Source: Azospirillum sp. TSO22-1
Lineage (GTDB): Bacteria; Pseudomonadota; Alphaproteobacteria; Azospirillales; Azospirillaceae
Assembly: GCF_003116015.1 (NCBI RefSeq)
Contig: NZ_LGQZ01000013.1
Coordinates: 62,001-126,000 of the forward strand
Length of the DNA: 64,000 nt
Direction of reading: 5' to 3'
The notes under the pieces are model-generated. The model did not search any database and was not told the origin of the DNA. It saw only the letters and a list, made by a program, of their open reading frames with translations. Positions 18,218 through 27,502 of the stretch are shown piece after piece; within the stretch, counting starts at the first letter, position 1; every line of letters starts with the position of its first letter. A program made the translations under genes and the position numbers.

Positions 18218-19075
18218 TCAGACGAGATACTGCCGCAGGAACTCCACCGTCCGCCCCCAGGCCAGCCTGGCGACCTGCTCGTTGTAGCGGTCGGCGGAGG
18301 TGTCGTTGTTGAAGGCGTGGTTGGCGCCCTCGTAGACGTAGATCTGGTGCGGCACGCCGGCCTTCTTCAGCGCCTCCTCGTAGGCGGGAATGCCGGCGTT
18401 GATGCGCTGGTCGAGCCCGCCGTAGTGCAGCAGCATCGGCGCCTTGATCGAGCCGACCTGCGCCGGGTCCGGCGTCGGGCCGTAGTAGGCGACGGCGGCC
18501 TTGAGATCGGGCGCCTTGATGGCGAACTGGTTGACCATGCCGCCGCCCCAGCAGAAGCCCACCGCCCCCACCTTGCCGCTGGAATAGCGGTAGGACATCA
18601 GGAAGCTCTGCGCCGAGACCAGGTTGTTCACCGTCTTGCCGGCGTCGAGCTGGGCGATCATGTCGCGCGCCCGGTCGGCGTCGGCCGGCGTGCCGCCCAG
18701 CGGCGACAGCAGGTCCACCGCCAGCGCCACGAAGCCGTCGGCGGCGAAACGGCGCGCCACGTCCTCGATGTGCGGGTTGAGGCCGCGGTTCTCGTGGATG
18801 ACGATCACCGCCGGCGCGCGCTCCGCCGTCTTCGGCCGCGCGAGGTAGCCGCGGACGTCGCCGGTGGCGCCCTGGAACGTCACGTTTTCGACGCTGATTC
18901 GCGGGTCGCCCGGTTCCACCACCGCCGCGCGGGCGTAGTTCGGCTCGATGGCGGCCAGCACGGCCGGCACCGCGGCGGCGGAGCCGAGCAGCGCCGTCAG
19001 CCGCTCCAGGAACACCCGGCGTGGCAGCGGCGCGTGCGTGTACTCGTCGTAGAGGTCGATGATCGTCTGGTCCAT
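18218..19075 (-). CDS. Dienelactone hydrolase family protein, probably Tat-exported
   Basis: The 285-residue protein belongs to the alpha/beta-hydrolase dienelactone hydrolase family. The nucleophile elbow is GFCWGGG, so Cys is the nucleophile, and the catalytic His lies in GANHAFNN; an Asp is expected in GGLDQRINAG. The N-terminus contains RRVFLERLTALLGSAAAVPAVLAA, a twin-arginine plus hydrophobic stretch, so export by Tat is likely. Natural substrates of this subfamily are often unknown. The start at 19075 is preceded by GGGAGAG; an in-frame extension to 19138 is not supported. Confidence 0.85.
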   Translation of the reverse strand: MDQTIIDLYDEYTHAPLPRRVFLERLTALLGSAAAVPAVLAAIEPNYARAAVVEPGDPRISVENVTFQGATGDVRGYLARPKTAERAPAVIVIHENRGLNPHIEDVARRFAADGFVALAVDLLSPLGGTPADADRARDMIAQLDAGKTVNNLVSAQSFLMSYRYSSGKVGAVGFCWGGGMVNQFAIKAPDLKAAVAYYGPTPDPAQVGSIKAPMLLHYGGLDQRINAGIPAYEEALKKAGVPHQIYVYEGANHAFNNDTSADRYNEQVARLAWGRTVEFLRQYLV

Positions 19076-19163
19076 GCGGCTCTCTCCCGTCCCCGCGGTT
19101 TTGCGGGCAAGTCTGCCGCACGGACCGGCGATCGCCAATTCACCAAACGGTGAGGAGTGCCGT

Positions 19164-19871
19164 TCAGACGGTTGCGTGTTCGATCAGCACGCCTTCGTGC
19201 ATTTCGAGCACGCGATCCATCCGTCGCGCCAGTTCCAGGTTGTGGGTGGCGATCAGCGCGCCGACGCGGGCCTGCCGGACGATCCCTGTCAGCGTAGCGA
19301 ACACGCTTTCCGCCGTGTGCGGGTCGAGGTTGCCGGTGGGCTCGTCGGCGATCAGCAGGCCCGGCGCGTTGGCCAGCGCGCGGGCGATGGCGACGCGCTG
19401 CTGCTCGCCGCCCGACAGCCGCCCCGGCCGGTGGCTGCCGCGCTGGTCGAGGCCGACCATGTGCAGCAGCTCCTTGGCCCGCGCCGCCGCCTCCGACCGC
19501 TTCAGACCGGCGATCATCTGCGGCAGCACGATGTTCTCCTGCGCCGTGAACTCCGGCAGCAGGTGGTGGAACTGGTAGACGAAGCCGATGGCCTTGCGGC
19601 GGAGCTCCGTGCGCTTGCCGTCGTCCAGCGCCGAGGCGTCGGTGCCGCCGATGCGCACCGTGCCCGACGACGGCCGCTCCAGCAGGCCGGCGATGTGCAG
19701 CAGCGTCGACTTGCCGGCGCCCGACGGCCCGACCAGCCCGACCAGCTCGCCCGGCCGCACGGTCAGCTGCACGCCGCGCAGCACCTCCAGCTTGGTGCCG
19801 CCCTGCTCGAAGGTGCGCACCACGTCCCTAAGCTCAAGCATCGGCTGTTCCAGCATCGGCCCCTCACTCAT
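19164..19871 (-). CDS. lolD: Lipoprotein-releasing ABC transporter ATPase LolD
   Basis: LolD energises LolC(E) to extract outer-membrane lipoproteins from the inner membrane. In 235 residues it has Walker [10 protein letters not shown] (about residues 48-56), the signature [15 protein letters not shown], and Walker [13 protein letters not shown]. The [18 protein letters not shown] segment is characteristic of the LolD/MacB group. Its ATG overlaps the lolC stop (ATGAGTGA, 8 nt), so the pair is translationally coupled. Confidence 0.95.
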   Translation of the reverse strand: MSEGPMLEQPMLELRDVVRTFEQGGTKLEVLRGVQLTVRPGELVGLVGPSGAGKSTLLHIAGLLERPSSGTVRIGGTDASALDDGKRTELRRKAIGFVYQFHHLLPEFTAQENIVLPQMIAGLKRSEAAARAKELLHMVGLDQRGSHRPGRLSGGEQQRVAIARALANAPGLLIADEPTGNLDPHTAESVFATLTGIVRQARVGALIATHNLELARRMDRVLEMHEGVLIEHATV

Positions 19872-21111
19872 AGCGCAGGGCCTCCACCGGATCGAGCCGC
19901 GCCGCCCGCCAGGACGGGTACACCGTGGCGGCGAAGGACAGGCCGAGCGCCATCGCCGTCACCTGCGCCACCTCGCCCCAGTCGATCTTCGCCGGCAGCT
20001 GCGAGAGGAAGTAGATCTCCGGCGAGAACAGCTCGGTGCCCGACAGCATCTGGATGAACTGCCGGATGCTCTCGATGTTCTGGCAGAACACCACGCCGAG
20101 GATCAGCCCGCCCACCGTGCCCATCACGCCGACCGAGGCGCCGGACAGCAGGAAGATGCGCATGATCATGCCGCGCGTGGCGCCCATGGTGCGCAGGATG
20201 GCGATGTCGCGCCCCTTGTCCTTCACCAGCATGATCAGGCTGGAGATGATGTTGAACGCCGCCACCATGATGATCAGCGACAGGATCAGGAACATCACGT
20301 TGCGCTCGACCTGCAAGGCGGTGAAGAAGCTGGCGTTCGACTGCTGCCAGTCGACCACGCGCCCGATGCCGGCCACCGCCGGCTGCAGGGCGGCGCGCTG
20401 CGCACGGATCTGCACGGGGTCGGCGACGAACACCTCCAGCGAGGTCACCGCCTCGCCGGTGCGGAAGAACAGCTGCGCCTGCTCCAGCGGCATGAAGATG
20501 AAGGAGTTGTCGTACTCGAACATGCCGACGTCGAAGATGGCACCGATGTTGTAGGCGCGCATGCGCGGCACGGTGCCGAAGGCGGTGGCGTTGCCCTGCG
20601 GCGCGATCAGTGTGATCTGGTCGCCGACCGACAGGCCCAGGCGCTGCGCCATGCGGATGCCGATGGCGACGTTGTCCTCGCCGAAGGCGTCGGCGGTGCC
20701 GCGCAGGATGTGCCTGGACAGGGTCGGCCGCACCCGGAAGTCCTCCGGCCGCACGCCGCGCACCACGGCGCCGGACGCGATGCCGCGCACGGTGACCAGC
20801 GCCTGCCCCTCCACCGTCGGCGTCACGTTGGTGACGCCCGGCACCTGCCGCACGCGGTCGGCCAGCGCGTCGAAATCGGTCAGCGGCCCCGGCTGCGCCG
20901 AATAGACGTTGAGGTGCCCGTTGAGGCCGAGCACGCGCCCCAGCAGCTCCGCCCGGAAGCCGTTCATCACCGCCATGACGATGATCAGCGTCGCCACCCC
21001 CAGCCCGATGCCGAGCAGCGAGAACCACGCGATGACGGAGATGAACCCCTCCTGCCGGCGGGCGCGGAGATAGCGCATCGCGACCATGCGTTCGAACGCG
21101 GAGAAGATCAT
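19864..21111 (-). CDS. lolC: Lipoprotein-releasing system permease LolC/LolE
   Basis: The 415-residue inner-membrane protein has the FtsX-like layout: one N-terminal membrane segment ([30 protein letters not shown]), a large periplasmic domain of about 220 residues, and three C-terminal segments, ending [12 protein letters not shown]. Alphaproteobacteria often carry a single LolC/E-type permease acting as a homodimer, and only one is present here. The ATG at 21111 begins [19 protein letters not shown], the conserved N-terminus; an extension to 21180 is not supported. Confidence 0.94.
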   Translation of the reverse strand: MIFSAFERMVAMRYLRARRQEGFISVIAWFSLLGIGLGVATLIIVMAVMNGFRAELLGRVLGLNGHLNVYSAQPGPLTDFDALADRVRQVPGVTNVTPTVEGQALVTVRGIASGAVVRGVRPEDFRVRPTLSRHILRGTADAFGEDNVAIGIRMAQRLGLSVGDQITLIAPQGNATAFGTVPRMRAYNIGAIFDVGMFEYDNSFIFMPLEQAQLFFRTGEAVTSLEVFVADPVQIRAQRAALQPAVAGIGRVVDWQQSNASFFTALQVERNVMFLILSLIIMVAAFNIISSLIMLVKDKGRDIAILRTMGATRGMIMRIFLLSGASVGVMGTVGGLILGVVFCQNIESIRQFIQMLSGTELFSPEIYFLSQLPAKIDWGEVAQVTAMALGLSFAATVYPSWRAARLDPVEALRYE

Positions 21112-21270
21112 GGGGGGCGGTGTTCCGGAGTTGCGGCCGGCTGCCGGACGGCAGCGCTCAAGCGTAGATACGTGCCGCACGCCGGATGCGCAAGCGCGGC
21201 GCGGACCGGGGCCGCCCTGCCCCGGCCCGCCGCGCGATGCTCAGCACCCCTCTTTCAATGGGCCCCGCCG

Positions 21271-21939
21271 TCAATGCAGGGTGCCGGGCTGCGGAACCAT
21301 GCGGATATAGGGCTTGGGCGCCGTCCAGCCGCCGGGGAACTTCTGGCGGGCCTGCTCGTCCGACACGCTGGGGACGATGATGACGTCGTCGCCCTCCTTC
21401 CAGTTGGCGGGGGTGGCCACCTGGAACTGGGCGGTGAGCTGGCAGGAATCCAGCAGCCGCAGCACCTCGTCGAAGTTGCGGCCGGTGCTCATCGGGTAGG
21501 TGAGCATCGCCTTGACCCGTTTGTCCGGGCCGATGACGAACACCGAGCGCACGGTGGCGTTGTCGGCCGGCGTGCGGCCTTCCGAGCTGCTGCCGGCGTC
21601 CTCCGGCAGCATGTCGTAGAGCTTCGCCACGGCGAGGTCGCGGTCGCCGACCAGCGGATAGGTCACGGCGTGGCCCTGCGTCTCCTCGATGTCCTTCAGC
21701 CACTTGGTGTGGTTGTCGACCGGATCGACGCTGAGGCCGAGGATCTTGCAGTTGCGCTTGTCGAACTCTGGCTTGAGGCCGGCCAGATAGCCCAGCTCGG
21801 TGGTGCAGACCGGGGTGAAGTCCTTGGGGTGCGAGAACAGGATGGCCCAGCCGCTGCCCATCCAGTCGTGGAACCTGATCGTGCCCTGCGTCGTCTCGGC
21901 GGTGAAATCCGGAGCTTCGGAGTTGATCCTCAGCGACAT
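21271..21939 (-). CDS. 1-Cys peroxiredoxin (Prx6 type)
   Basis: This 222-residue thiol peroxidase reduces hydrogen peroxide and organic peroxides. The peroxidatic Cys is C45 in KDFTPVCTTE. The long C-terminal arm with PANWKEGDDVIIVPSVSDEQA and the closing GGWTAPKPYIR is diagnostic of the Prx6/1-Cys group rather than AhpC. A further Cys lies in RNCKILG (C64). It is divergent from the persulfide-dioxygenase-like gene across 250 nt, suggesting a shared oxidative or sulfur-stress control region. Confidence 0.93.
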   Translation of the reverse strand: MSLRINSEAPDFTAETTQGTIRFHDWMGSGWAILFSHPKDFTPVCTTELGYLAGLKPEFDKRNCKILGLSVDPVDNHTKWLKDIEETQGHAVTYPLVGDRDLAVAKLYDMLPEDAGSSSEGRTPADNATVRSVFVIGPDKRVKAMLTYPMSTGRNFDEVLRLLDSCQLTAQFQVATPANWKEGDDVIIVPSVSDEQARQKFPGGWTAPKPYIRMVPQPGTLH

Positions 21940-22189
21940 GGTATCCTCCTACCCGCCACCCCCGTTCGGGGCATGGCGCTCTCAAGGGTGAACCGTTCGC
22001 GGGTGATGGGGCGCAGTGTGCGGCGGCGCGCGCTTGAGCGTCAATTCGACCGATGGGGCAACCTCCATCCCGACGGCGTACCTCGTTTTCCACGGGGCGC
22101 GGACGGGCCTGCGCTTTGTCCCGATTGCCATTCCCCGCCGCCCGGAGCGAAAGTGGGGTGCTGAAGAAAACCACAGGTGGGAGCGGCCG

Positions 22190-23050
22190 ATGCCCGCGCT
22201 CGTCCAGCCTTTCTTCCACGCGCCAACCTCCACGGTGAGCTACGCCGTGTACGACCGGCCGGGCGGCATCGCCGCGGTCATCGATTCCGTCCTCGACTTC
22301 GACGCCGCCGCCGGCCGCACCGGCACAGGCTCGGCCGACGCCATCGCCGCCTTCCTGGCGGAGCACGGGCTGACGCTCGACTGGATCCTGGAGACGCACA
22401 TCCACGCCGACCATCTGTCGGCGGCCCCCTACCTGCAGCGCCGGCTCGGCGGGCGCATCGGCATCGGCGCCGGAGTGACCCAGGTGCAGGAACATTTCGG
22501 CAAGATCTTCAACGACCCGCTGTCCTTCCGCCCGCAGGGCCAGCCCTTCGACCGGCTGTTCGCCGACGGCGAAACCTTCGCGGTCGGCACACTGCAGAGC
22601 CGCGTGCTGCACACGCCGGGTCACACGCGGGACTCGGTGAGCTACCTCATCGACGACGCGGTGTTCGTCGGCGACACGCTGTTCATGCCGGACGGCGGCA
22701 CCGCGCGCTGCGACTTCCCCGGCGGCAGCGCCGCCGAGCTGTTCGGCTCGATCCGCCGCCTGCTGGCGCTGCCGGAGGGAACGCGGCTGTTCGTCTGCCA
22801 CGACTACGCCCCGGGCGGGCGGGTGCACGCCTGGGAGACCACGGTGGCCGAGCAGCGCCGGGCCAACATCCACGTGCGCGACGGCGTCGACGAGGCCGCC
22901 TACGTGGCGCTGCGCACCGCCCGCGACCGGACGCTGCCGATGCCGGCGCTGATCATCCCGGCGGTGCAGGTGAACGCCGCGGCCGGGCGCCTGCCACCGC
23001 CGGACAGCAACGGGGTGGTGTACCTGAGGGTGCCTGTGAACGTGCTGTAG
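22190..23050 (+). CDS. MBL-fold metallohydrolase, Blh/persulfide-dioxygenase-like
   Basis: The 286-residue protein has the metallo-beta-lactamase fold with ETHIHADHLSAAP (H70, H72, D74, H75), H145 in HTPGHTRDS, D162 in FVGDTLF and H204 in FVCHDY. The TSTVSYAVYDRPGG...IDSVLDFD opening and the overall length match Blh/ETHE1-like proteins, several of which oxidise glutathione persulfide or act in sulfide detoxification; the enzyme activity here is inferred. The start at 22190 follows AGGTGGGAG; the frame is open upstream to 22016 but without family similarity. It converges on proS, 18 nt away. Confidence 0.87.
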   Translation: MPALVQPFFHAPTSTVSYAVYDRPGGIAAVIDSVLDFDAAAGRTGTGSADAIAAFLAEHGLTLDWILETHIHADHLSAAPYLQRRLGGRIGIGAGVTQVQEHFGKIFNDPLSFRPQGQPFDRLFADGETFAVGTLQSRVLHTPGHTRDSVSYLIDDAVFVGDTLFMPDGGTARCDFPGGSAAELFGSIRRLLALPEGTRLFVCHDYAPGGRVHAWETTVAEQRRANIHVRDGVDEAAYVALRTARDRTLPMPALIIPAVQVNAAAGRLPPPDSNGVVYLRVPVNVL

Positions 23051-23068
23051 AGGGCTTCCCCTACCCCG

Positions 23069-24382
23069 TCAGCGCGCCAGCTTCGCCAGCGCGCTCTCCT
23101 CCGACAGCTCCTCGCGCTCGCCGGTGGCGCGGCGCTTCAGCTCGACGACGCCGTTCTTCAGGCCGCGCGGGCCGACCACGAGGTGCCACGGCAGGCCGAT
23201 CAGGTCCATGTCGGCGAACTTCACGCCCGGCCGCTCGTCGCGGTCGTCGTACAGCACCTCGACGCCCTGGGCGCGCAGCTTGACGTACAGCTCCTCGCAG
23301 ACGCGGTCGGTCTCGGCGTCGCCGGGCTTCAGGTTGACGAGGCCGACGTTGAAGGGCGCCACCGCGTCCGGCCAGATGATGCCGTTGTCGTCGTGGCTGG
23401 CCTCGATGATCGCCGCCACCAGACGCGACACGCCGATGCCGTAGCTGCCCATCTCCACGTGCACCGGCTCGCCGTTCGGGCCGGCGACGGTGGCGTTCAT
23501 CGGCTTGGAGTACTTTGTGCCGAAGTTGAAGATGTGGCCGACCTCGATGCCGCGCGCGCTCTCCAGCCGCTCCGCCGGCACCGGGCAGGTGGCCGCGTCG
23601 TGCTTCTCGTCGGTGGCGGCGTAGATCGAGGTGTACTTGTCGAAGAACGGCTGCAGGTCGTCCTTGTAGTCCGGCGCGTCGGCCAGCACGTCGAGGTCGA
23701 GCCAGGCCTTGTCGCAGAACACGCCGCTCTCGCCGGTCTCGGCCAGGATGATGAACTCGTGGCTGAGGTCGCCGCCGATGGGACCGGTGTCGGCGCGCAT
23801 CGGGATCGCCTTCAGGCCCATGCGGGCGAAGGTGCGCAGGTAGGCCAGGAACATCGCCTGGTACGAGCGGCGCGCGCCCGCCGGGTCGATGTCGAAGGAG
23901 TAGGCGTCCTTCATCAGGAACTCGCGGCCGCGCATCACGCCGAAGCGCGGGCGGACCTCGTCGCGGAACTTCCACTGGATGTGGTAGAGGTTCAGCGGCA
24001 GCTGGCGGTAGCTGCGCACGAACGTGCGGAAGATGTCGGTGATCATCTCCTCGTTCGTCGGGCCGTAGAGCATCTCGCGCTCGTGCCGGTCGGTGATGCG
24101 CAGCATCTCCTTGCCGTAGTCATCGTAGCGCCCGCTCTCCTTCCACAGGTCGGCCGACTGGATGGTCGGCATCAGCAGTTCCTGGGCGCCGGCGGCGTCC
24201 TGCTCCTCGCGGACGATCTGCTCGATCTTCTTCAGCACCTTGTGGCCGAGCGGCAGCCACGCGTAGATGCCCGCCGACTGCTGGCGGATCATCCCGGCGC
24301 GCAGCATCAGCCGGTGCGAGACGATCTGCGCCTCGGTCGGGGTTTCCTTGAGGGTCGGCAGGAAGAAGGAGGAGAGCCGCAT
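23069..24382 (-). CDS. proS: Prolyl-tRNA synthetase
   Basis: ProS charges tRNA-Pro. The 437-residue length identifies the short bacterial form without the inserted editing domain, typical of alphaproteobacteria. Class II landmarks are present: the N-terminal [21 protein letters not shown] block, the motif 2 region [26 protein letters not shown], the motif 3 type [17 protein letters not shown], and a C-terminal anticodon-binding domain (from about residue 340). The ATG at 24382 opens [15 protein letters not shown], the family N-terminus. Confidence 0.96.
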   Translation of the reverse strand: MRLSSFFLPTLKETPTEAQIVSHRLMLRAGMIRQQSAGIYAWLPLGHKVLKKIEQIVREEQDAAGAQELLMPTIQSADLWKESGRYDDYGKEMLRITDRHEREMLYGPTNEEMITDIFRTFVRSYRQLPLNLYHIQWKFRDEVRPRFGVMRGREFLMKDAYSFDIDPAGARRSYQAMFLAYLRTFARMGLKAIPMRADTGPIGGDLSHEFIILAETGESGVFCDKAWLDLDVLADAPDYKDDLQPFFDKYTSIYAATDEKHDAATCPVPAERLESARGIEVGHIFNFGTKYSKPMNATVAGPNGEPVHVEMGSYGIGVSRLVAAIIEASHDDNGIIWPDAVAPFNVGLVNLKPGDAETDRVCEELYVKLRAQGVEVLYDDRDERPGVKFADMDLIGLPWHLVVGPRGLKNGVVELKRRATGEREELSEESALAKLAR

Positions 24383-24445
24383 GACGGAATTCCAAGTCGC
24401 TCGGGTCTGAGGGTCAGCGACTTTAGGAACCCGCCGCGCGCTTGT

Positions 24446-24859
24446 CTACCGAACCGTTCTGCACAATGCGACCAGCTCCGCCTCGCTGGCGGCGTTCAGC
24501 GGCTGGCCGTTGAAGAACATGCGATTGCCCTGGACGGTCAGCCGGCCGACCTCCGCCGTCCGCGGCAGCGCGCCGGCTCCCGGCGTGGCGAACCCCAGCC
24601 GGCGGGCGAAGTCGAGGGTCACCGGAATCTCGAAGCGGTCCACCGGCACCGCGCCGGCCAAGCCCGGCAGGTCCGCCGGGGCGACGCGCTTGCCGCGCGC
24701 ATCGAGGCCAGGCTTGTACTCGACATCCGCCGAGGGCGCGTGACGCGGCAGGTAGCGGCAGACGGCGATGTCGAACGGCGGCGCCTGCGCCGCTGCGGGC
24801 ACCGCGGACAGCATAAGGCTCAGCAGAACGGCGGCGTCAGTCCTGCACCGTGACCGCAC
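24446..24859 (-). CDS. Unknown small exported protein
   Basis: I do not recognise this 137-residue product. It has a signal peptide (hydrophobic run ending AVPAAAQA near residue 26) and two Cys, near the start and end of the mature part (DIAVCRYLP and VALCRTV), that could form a disulfide. The likely GTG start at 24859 lies within the end of the upstream gene, a 23-nt overlap, so it may be translated by coupling. It precedes proS by 63 nt. Confidence 0.6.
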   Translation of the reverse strand: MRSRCRTDAAVLLSLMLSAVPAAAQAPPFDIAVCRYLPRHAPSADVEYKPGLDARGKRVAPADLPGLAGAVPVDRFEIPVTLDFARRLGFATPGAGALPRTAEVGRLTVQGNRMFFNGQPLNAASEAELVALCRTVR

Positions 24860-25730
24860 TGGGCATCGCCTTCCAGTAGATGGAGAGGTAGGGCATGCCC
24901 TTCTCCGCCTCCTCCTGGGAGCGGGCCGACTGGCGGATGTACTTGCCGATGTAGGTCTTGTTCACGTGCTCGAGATCGATCGCGCACTTGATGACCAGCA
25001 TCTCGCCGACGCGGTCGGGCAGGTTGAACTGCCACTTCTGCAGGGCGTCGTTCAGCACGCCGGCCTTGGCCTGCTCCTTGCCCTGCACGACGAACTCCTG
25101 GTGGTGGTACTGGCTCAGCTCCTTGATCGCCGAGGCGATCTTGCCGGGCTTGGTGCGCACCAGCGCCTTGAACACCCGGGTGTCGTCGCGAAACAGCGGC
25201 AGGTAGCCGCGCTTGTCCGCCAACTGGTTCAGCATGGTGTAGAGGCCGGCCATGACGCCGCCCTCCTCCTCGCCGCCGTCGTTGGGTTTGGACTCGGGCT
25301 TGGCGGCGTTCTTGCGGCCGAACAGCGAGGCGAGGAAGCCGCCCTTCTTCTTTTCCGTCTCCTGCGCGGCGGAGGGAGCCGACGCCTTGCGCTCGTCCCA
25401 CAGCGCGTCCCAGGCGTAGTCCCAGGCGGGGAACACCACGTTGTTGCGGTCGTCCAGCACGGTCTGCAGGTACTCGCGCCCGTCCTTGGCCCAATCCACG
25501 TCGCCGACGATGGCCCGCACCGGACGGCGGCTGAGCACGACCGGGAAGATGCCGACCCGCACCACCTCGCTGTAGATGTCGAGGAACGACGGCGTCTGCG
25601 CGAACGGCAGAGGCGCGCACGGACGGCGGTCGGGCTGCAGCAGCTCCATGTTTTTCCTGGTGCGCTCCAGCAGCTCGGTCAGCAGGACCGAGGAAAACTG
25701 TTCGAACCGTTCGCTTTCGGATACGGCCAT
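24837..25730 (-). CDS. Unknown cytosolic protein, 297 residues
   Basis: No family is recognised. The protein has two conserved-looking halves joined by a charged, low-complexity linker (about residues 120-160, with TEKKKGGFLASLFGRKN and NDGGEEEGG). The N-terminal half contains FLDIYSEVVRVGIFPVV and YLQTVLDDRNNVVFPAWDYAWDALW; the C-terminal half is helix-rich with NLPDRVGEMLVIKCAIDLEHV. There is no signal peptide. The ATG at 25730 has GAGG 5 nt upstream; a GTG at 25745 is less likely. The neighbours (tag upstream, a small exported protein downstream) do not suggest a role. Confidence 0.75.
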   Translation of the reverse strand: MAVSESERFEQFSSVLLTELLERTRKNMELLQPDRRPCAPLPFAQTPSFLDIYSEVVRVGIFPVVLSRRPVRAIVGDVDWAKDGREYLQTVLDDRNNVVFPAWDYAWDALWDERKASAPSAAQETEKKKGGFLASLFGRKNAAKPESKPNDGGEEEGGVMAGLYTMLNQLADKRGYLPLFRDDTRVFKALVRTKPGKIASAIKELSQYHHQEFVVQGKEQAKAGVLNDALQKWQFNLPDRVGEMLVIKCAIDLEHVNKTYIGKYIRQSARSQEEAEKGMPYLSIYWKAMPSAVTVQD

Positions 25731-26152
25731 GGATGCCTCGATCACTCTCCCTTGCGCACCATAGGCCAGGGCGGCCGTCCGGTGCCAGCGCCTATGGAAG
25801 GCGCATCACGCGAACATCATCCGCGGTCGTTCATCTCGCCTCATGGCATTTGATTCTACTACATTAAAAAAATCCTAAAAGACCCTTCACGAACAAATCA
25901 CTTTTCGGTCCGGAAACGGGACAGGAAATATCAACCGCCAGCGCCGCCGGCAACCGCACAAAGTGAGGGCCGCGGGCGGGTGCCGCGCGGCCCGAGTCTA
26001 GGGAGGAATCGCCACCAGGCGTAGGAAAAGGGGATGCGCCCTTTTCTGTGATGAATACTGCGCCAAACCTTGATGAAAGGCAAGACCACGAGCGAGTTAA
26101 CGCCAGTTGCCAACACATTTTCTTGGGTTTTGCTGATCGACTGTGCGATTGC
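25731..26152. other. 422-nt gene-free gap with AT-richer patches
   Basis: I find no convincing gene here. A minus-strand reading frame (25864-26193) exists but runs into the end of tag, has no ribosome site and has a composition unlike a protein. The stretch around 25848-25890 (containing seven consecutive As) and 26040-26160 are clearly richer in A and T than the flanks, and presumably hold the promoter of the 297-residue unknown gene. Confidence 0.5.
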
Positions 26153-26758
26153 TCATGCAACGGGCAGCAATTTGCCTGCATCGCGGGCATCATAGCCGGT
26201 GAAGCCCTGGCGCATGGCGGCCATCCAGGGCGGGTTGCGCGCCTCCACCACCGCCCAGACCGGACAGCCCGGGTGGTGCGCGCCGGGCAGGTAGCCGAGA
26301 CTCATCAGGAACTCGCCGACGATCTCCCCGCCGGTGAAGCGGAAGTTGCGCTTGAACAGCTTGACCCACTCGGCCTTGGGCAACGGGTGGTGCGCCGCCA
26401 GCCAGCCGGCGAAGGAGCCGTGCTGCGGGCGCAAGGCGACGATGCGCCGGGCGTTCTCGATGGCGGCGTCCACCTTCAGCCGGTTGCGGATGATCCCGGA
26501 GTCGGCGAGCAGCCGCGCCCGCTCCGCCTCGCCGTACGCGGCGACGCGGTCGATGTCGAAAGCGTCGTAGGCGGCGCGGAACGCGTCGCGCTTCTTCAGG
26601 ATGGTCAGCCACGACAGGCCGGCCTGGTTGATCTCCAGCACCAGCCGCTCGAACAGCAGGGAATCGTCGCTGGTGGGGAATCCATACTCGGTGTCGTGGT
26701 AGGGGGCGTGGAGCGGATGGCCGGGCGCGGCCTCGCAATAGGTCTGGGCAGCCACCAC
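26153..26758 (-). CDS. tag: DNA-3-methyladenine glycosylase I
   Basis: Tag excises 3-methyladenine from alkylated DNA. The 201-residue product has the Tag-family N-terminus (YCEAAPGHPLHAPYHDTEYGFP), the LSWLTILKKRDAFRAAYDAFD helix-hairpin-helix region, and HHPGCPVWA near the C-terminus; Cys and His in the first and last of these correspond to the zinc ligands of the E. coli enzyme. The start is a GTG at 26758 with GGGGGAG 6 nt upstream. It is 34 nt downstream of the DUF1467 gene and may belong to the end of that transcript. Confidence 0.92.
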   Translation of the reverse strand: MVAAQTYCEAAPGHPLHAPYHDTEYGFPTSDDSLLFERLVLEINQAGLSWLTILKKRDAFRAAYDAFDIDRVAAYGEAERARLLADSGIIRNRLKVDAAIENARRIVALRPQHGSFAGWLAAHHPLPKAEWVKLFKRNFRFTGGEIVGEFLMSLGYLPGAHHPGCPVWAVVEARNPPWMAAMRQGFTGYDARDAGKLLPVA

Positions 26759-26792
26759 GTCATCTCCCCCGCTTCGCTGGTTGCAGGGGAGT

Positions 26793-27041
26793 CTACATCC
26801 CCTTGGCCATGTCGCGGAACGAAATCAGGTCGGAGTTGTACAGCAGCACGATGCCCAGCGTGATCACCGCCGACAGCGCGGTGGTGACGGCGAACTTGCG
26901 CAGCAGCATGGGCTTCTGCGGCGCGCTGTCGGCCATGCCGGGCTCCGCCCGCTCCGGGGTGCGGACACCCCAGGGCAGGACGGCGAAGAGGACCGTCCAC
27001 CACACCGTGAAGAAGATCGCGCCGATGGTGACCGGTCCCAT
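26793..27041 (-). CDS. DUF1467 family small membrane protein
   Basis: The 82-residue protein has two hydrophobic helices: TIGAIFFTVWWTVLFAVLPWGV near the N-terminus, ending in the conserved PWGVRTPE, and TALSAVITLGIVLLYNSDLI. This pattern and the position next to mce are typical of the alphaproteobacterial DUF1467 family, whose function is unknown. It starts 9 nt after mce. Confidence 0.88.
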   Translation of the reverse strand: MGPVTIGAIFFTVWWTVLFAVLPWGVRTPERAEPGMADSAPQKPMLLRKFAVTTALSAVITLGIVLLYNSDLISFRDMAKGM

Positions 27042-27050
27042 GGGATGCCC

Positions 27051-27455
27051 CTACGCCTGTTCGAGTTCCACCAGGGTGCCGCAGAAGTCCTTCGGGTGCA
27101 GGAACAGCACCGGCTTGTCGTGCGCGCCGATCTTCGGCTCGCCGTCCCCGAGCACGCGCGCGCCCTGCGCCTTGAGCTGGTCGCGCGCCGCCAGGATGTC
27201 CTCCACCTCGTAGCAGATGTGGTGGATGCCGCCGGACGGGTTCTTCTCCAGGAACGGCGCGACGGGGGACTTGTCGCCCAGGGGGTGCAGCAGCTCGATC
27301 TTGGTGTTGGGCAGGGCGACGAAGACGACGGTGACGCCGTGCGGCGGCAGGTCCACCGGCGCCGAGACCTGGGCGCCGAGCGTGTCGCGGTAGAGCGCGG
27401 TCGCCGCCGGCAGGTCCGGAACGACGATGGCGACGTGGTTGAGCTTGCCGATCAT
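27051..27455 (-). CDS. mce: Methylmalonyl-CoA epimerase
   Basis: The epimerase interconverts (R)- and (S)-methylmalonyl-CoA in propionyl-CoA metabolism. The 134-residue protein is a single VOC (glyoxalase) domain with KLNHVAIVVPDL at the start, GGIHHICYEVEDI in the middle and LHPKDFCGTLVELEQ at the end; the two His and the terminal Glu are the expected metal ligands. It lies between rnj (47 nt) and the DUF1467 gene. Confidence 0.92.
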   Translation of the reverse strand: MIGKLNHVAIVVPDLPAATALYRDTLGAQVSAPVDLPPHGVTVVFVALPNTKIELLHPLGDKSPVAPFLEKNPSGGIHHICYEVEDILAARDQLKAQGARVLGDGEPKIGAHDKPVLFLHPKDFCGTLVELEQA

Positions 27456-27502
27456 GTGAGTTCCCCGATGTCTTCTTTTTTATGGAGCGGTCCAACCTAC
27501 CG

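Noticed and set aside
25864..26193. Minus-strand frame of 109 codons in the gap next to tag
   Set aside because: It overlaps the tag stop region, has no ribosome site, and its product has no gene-like composition.
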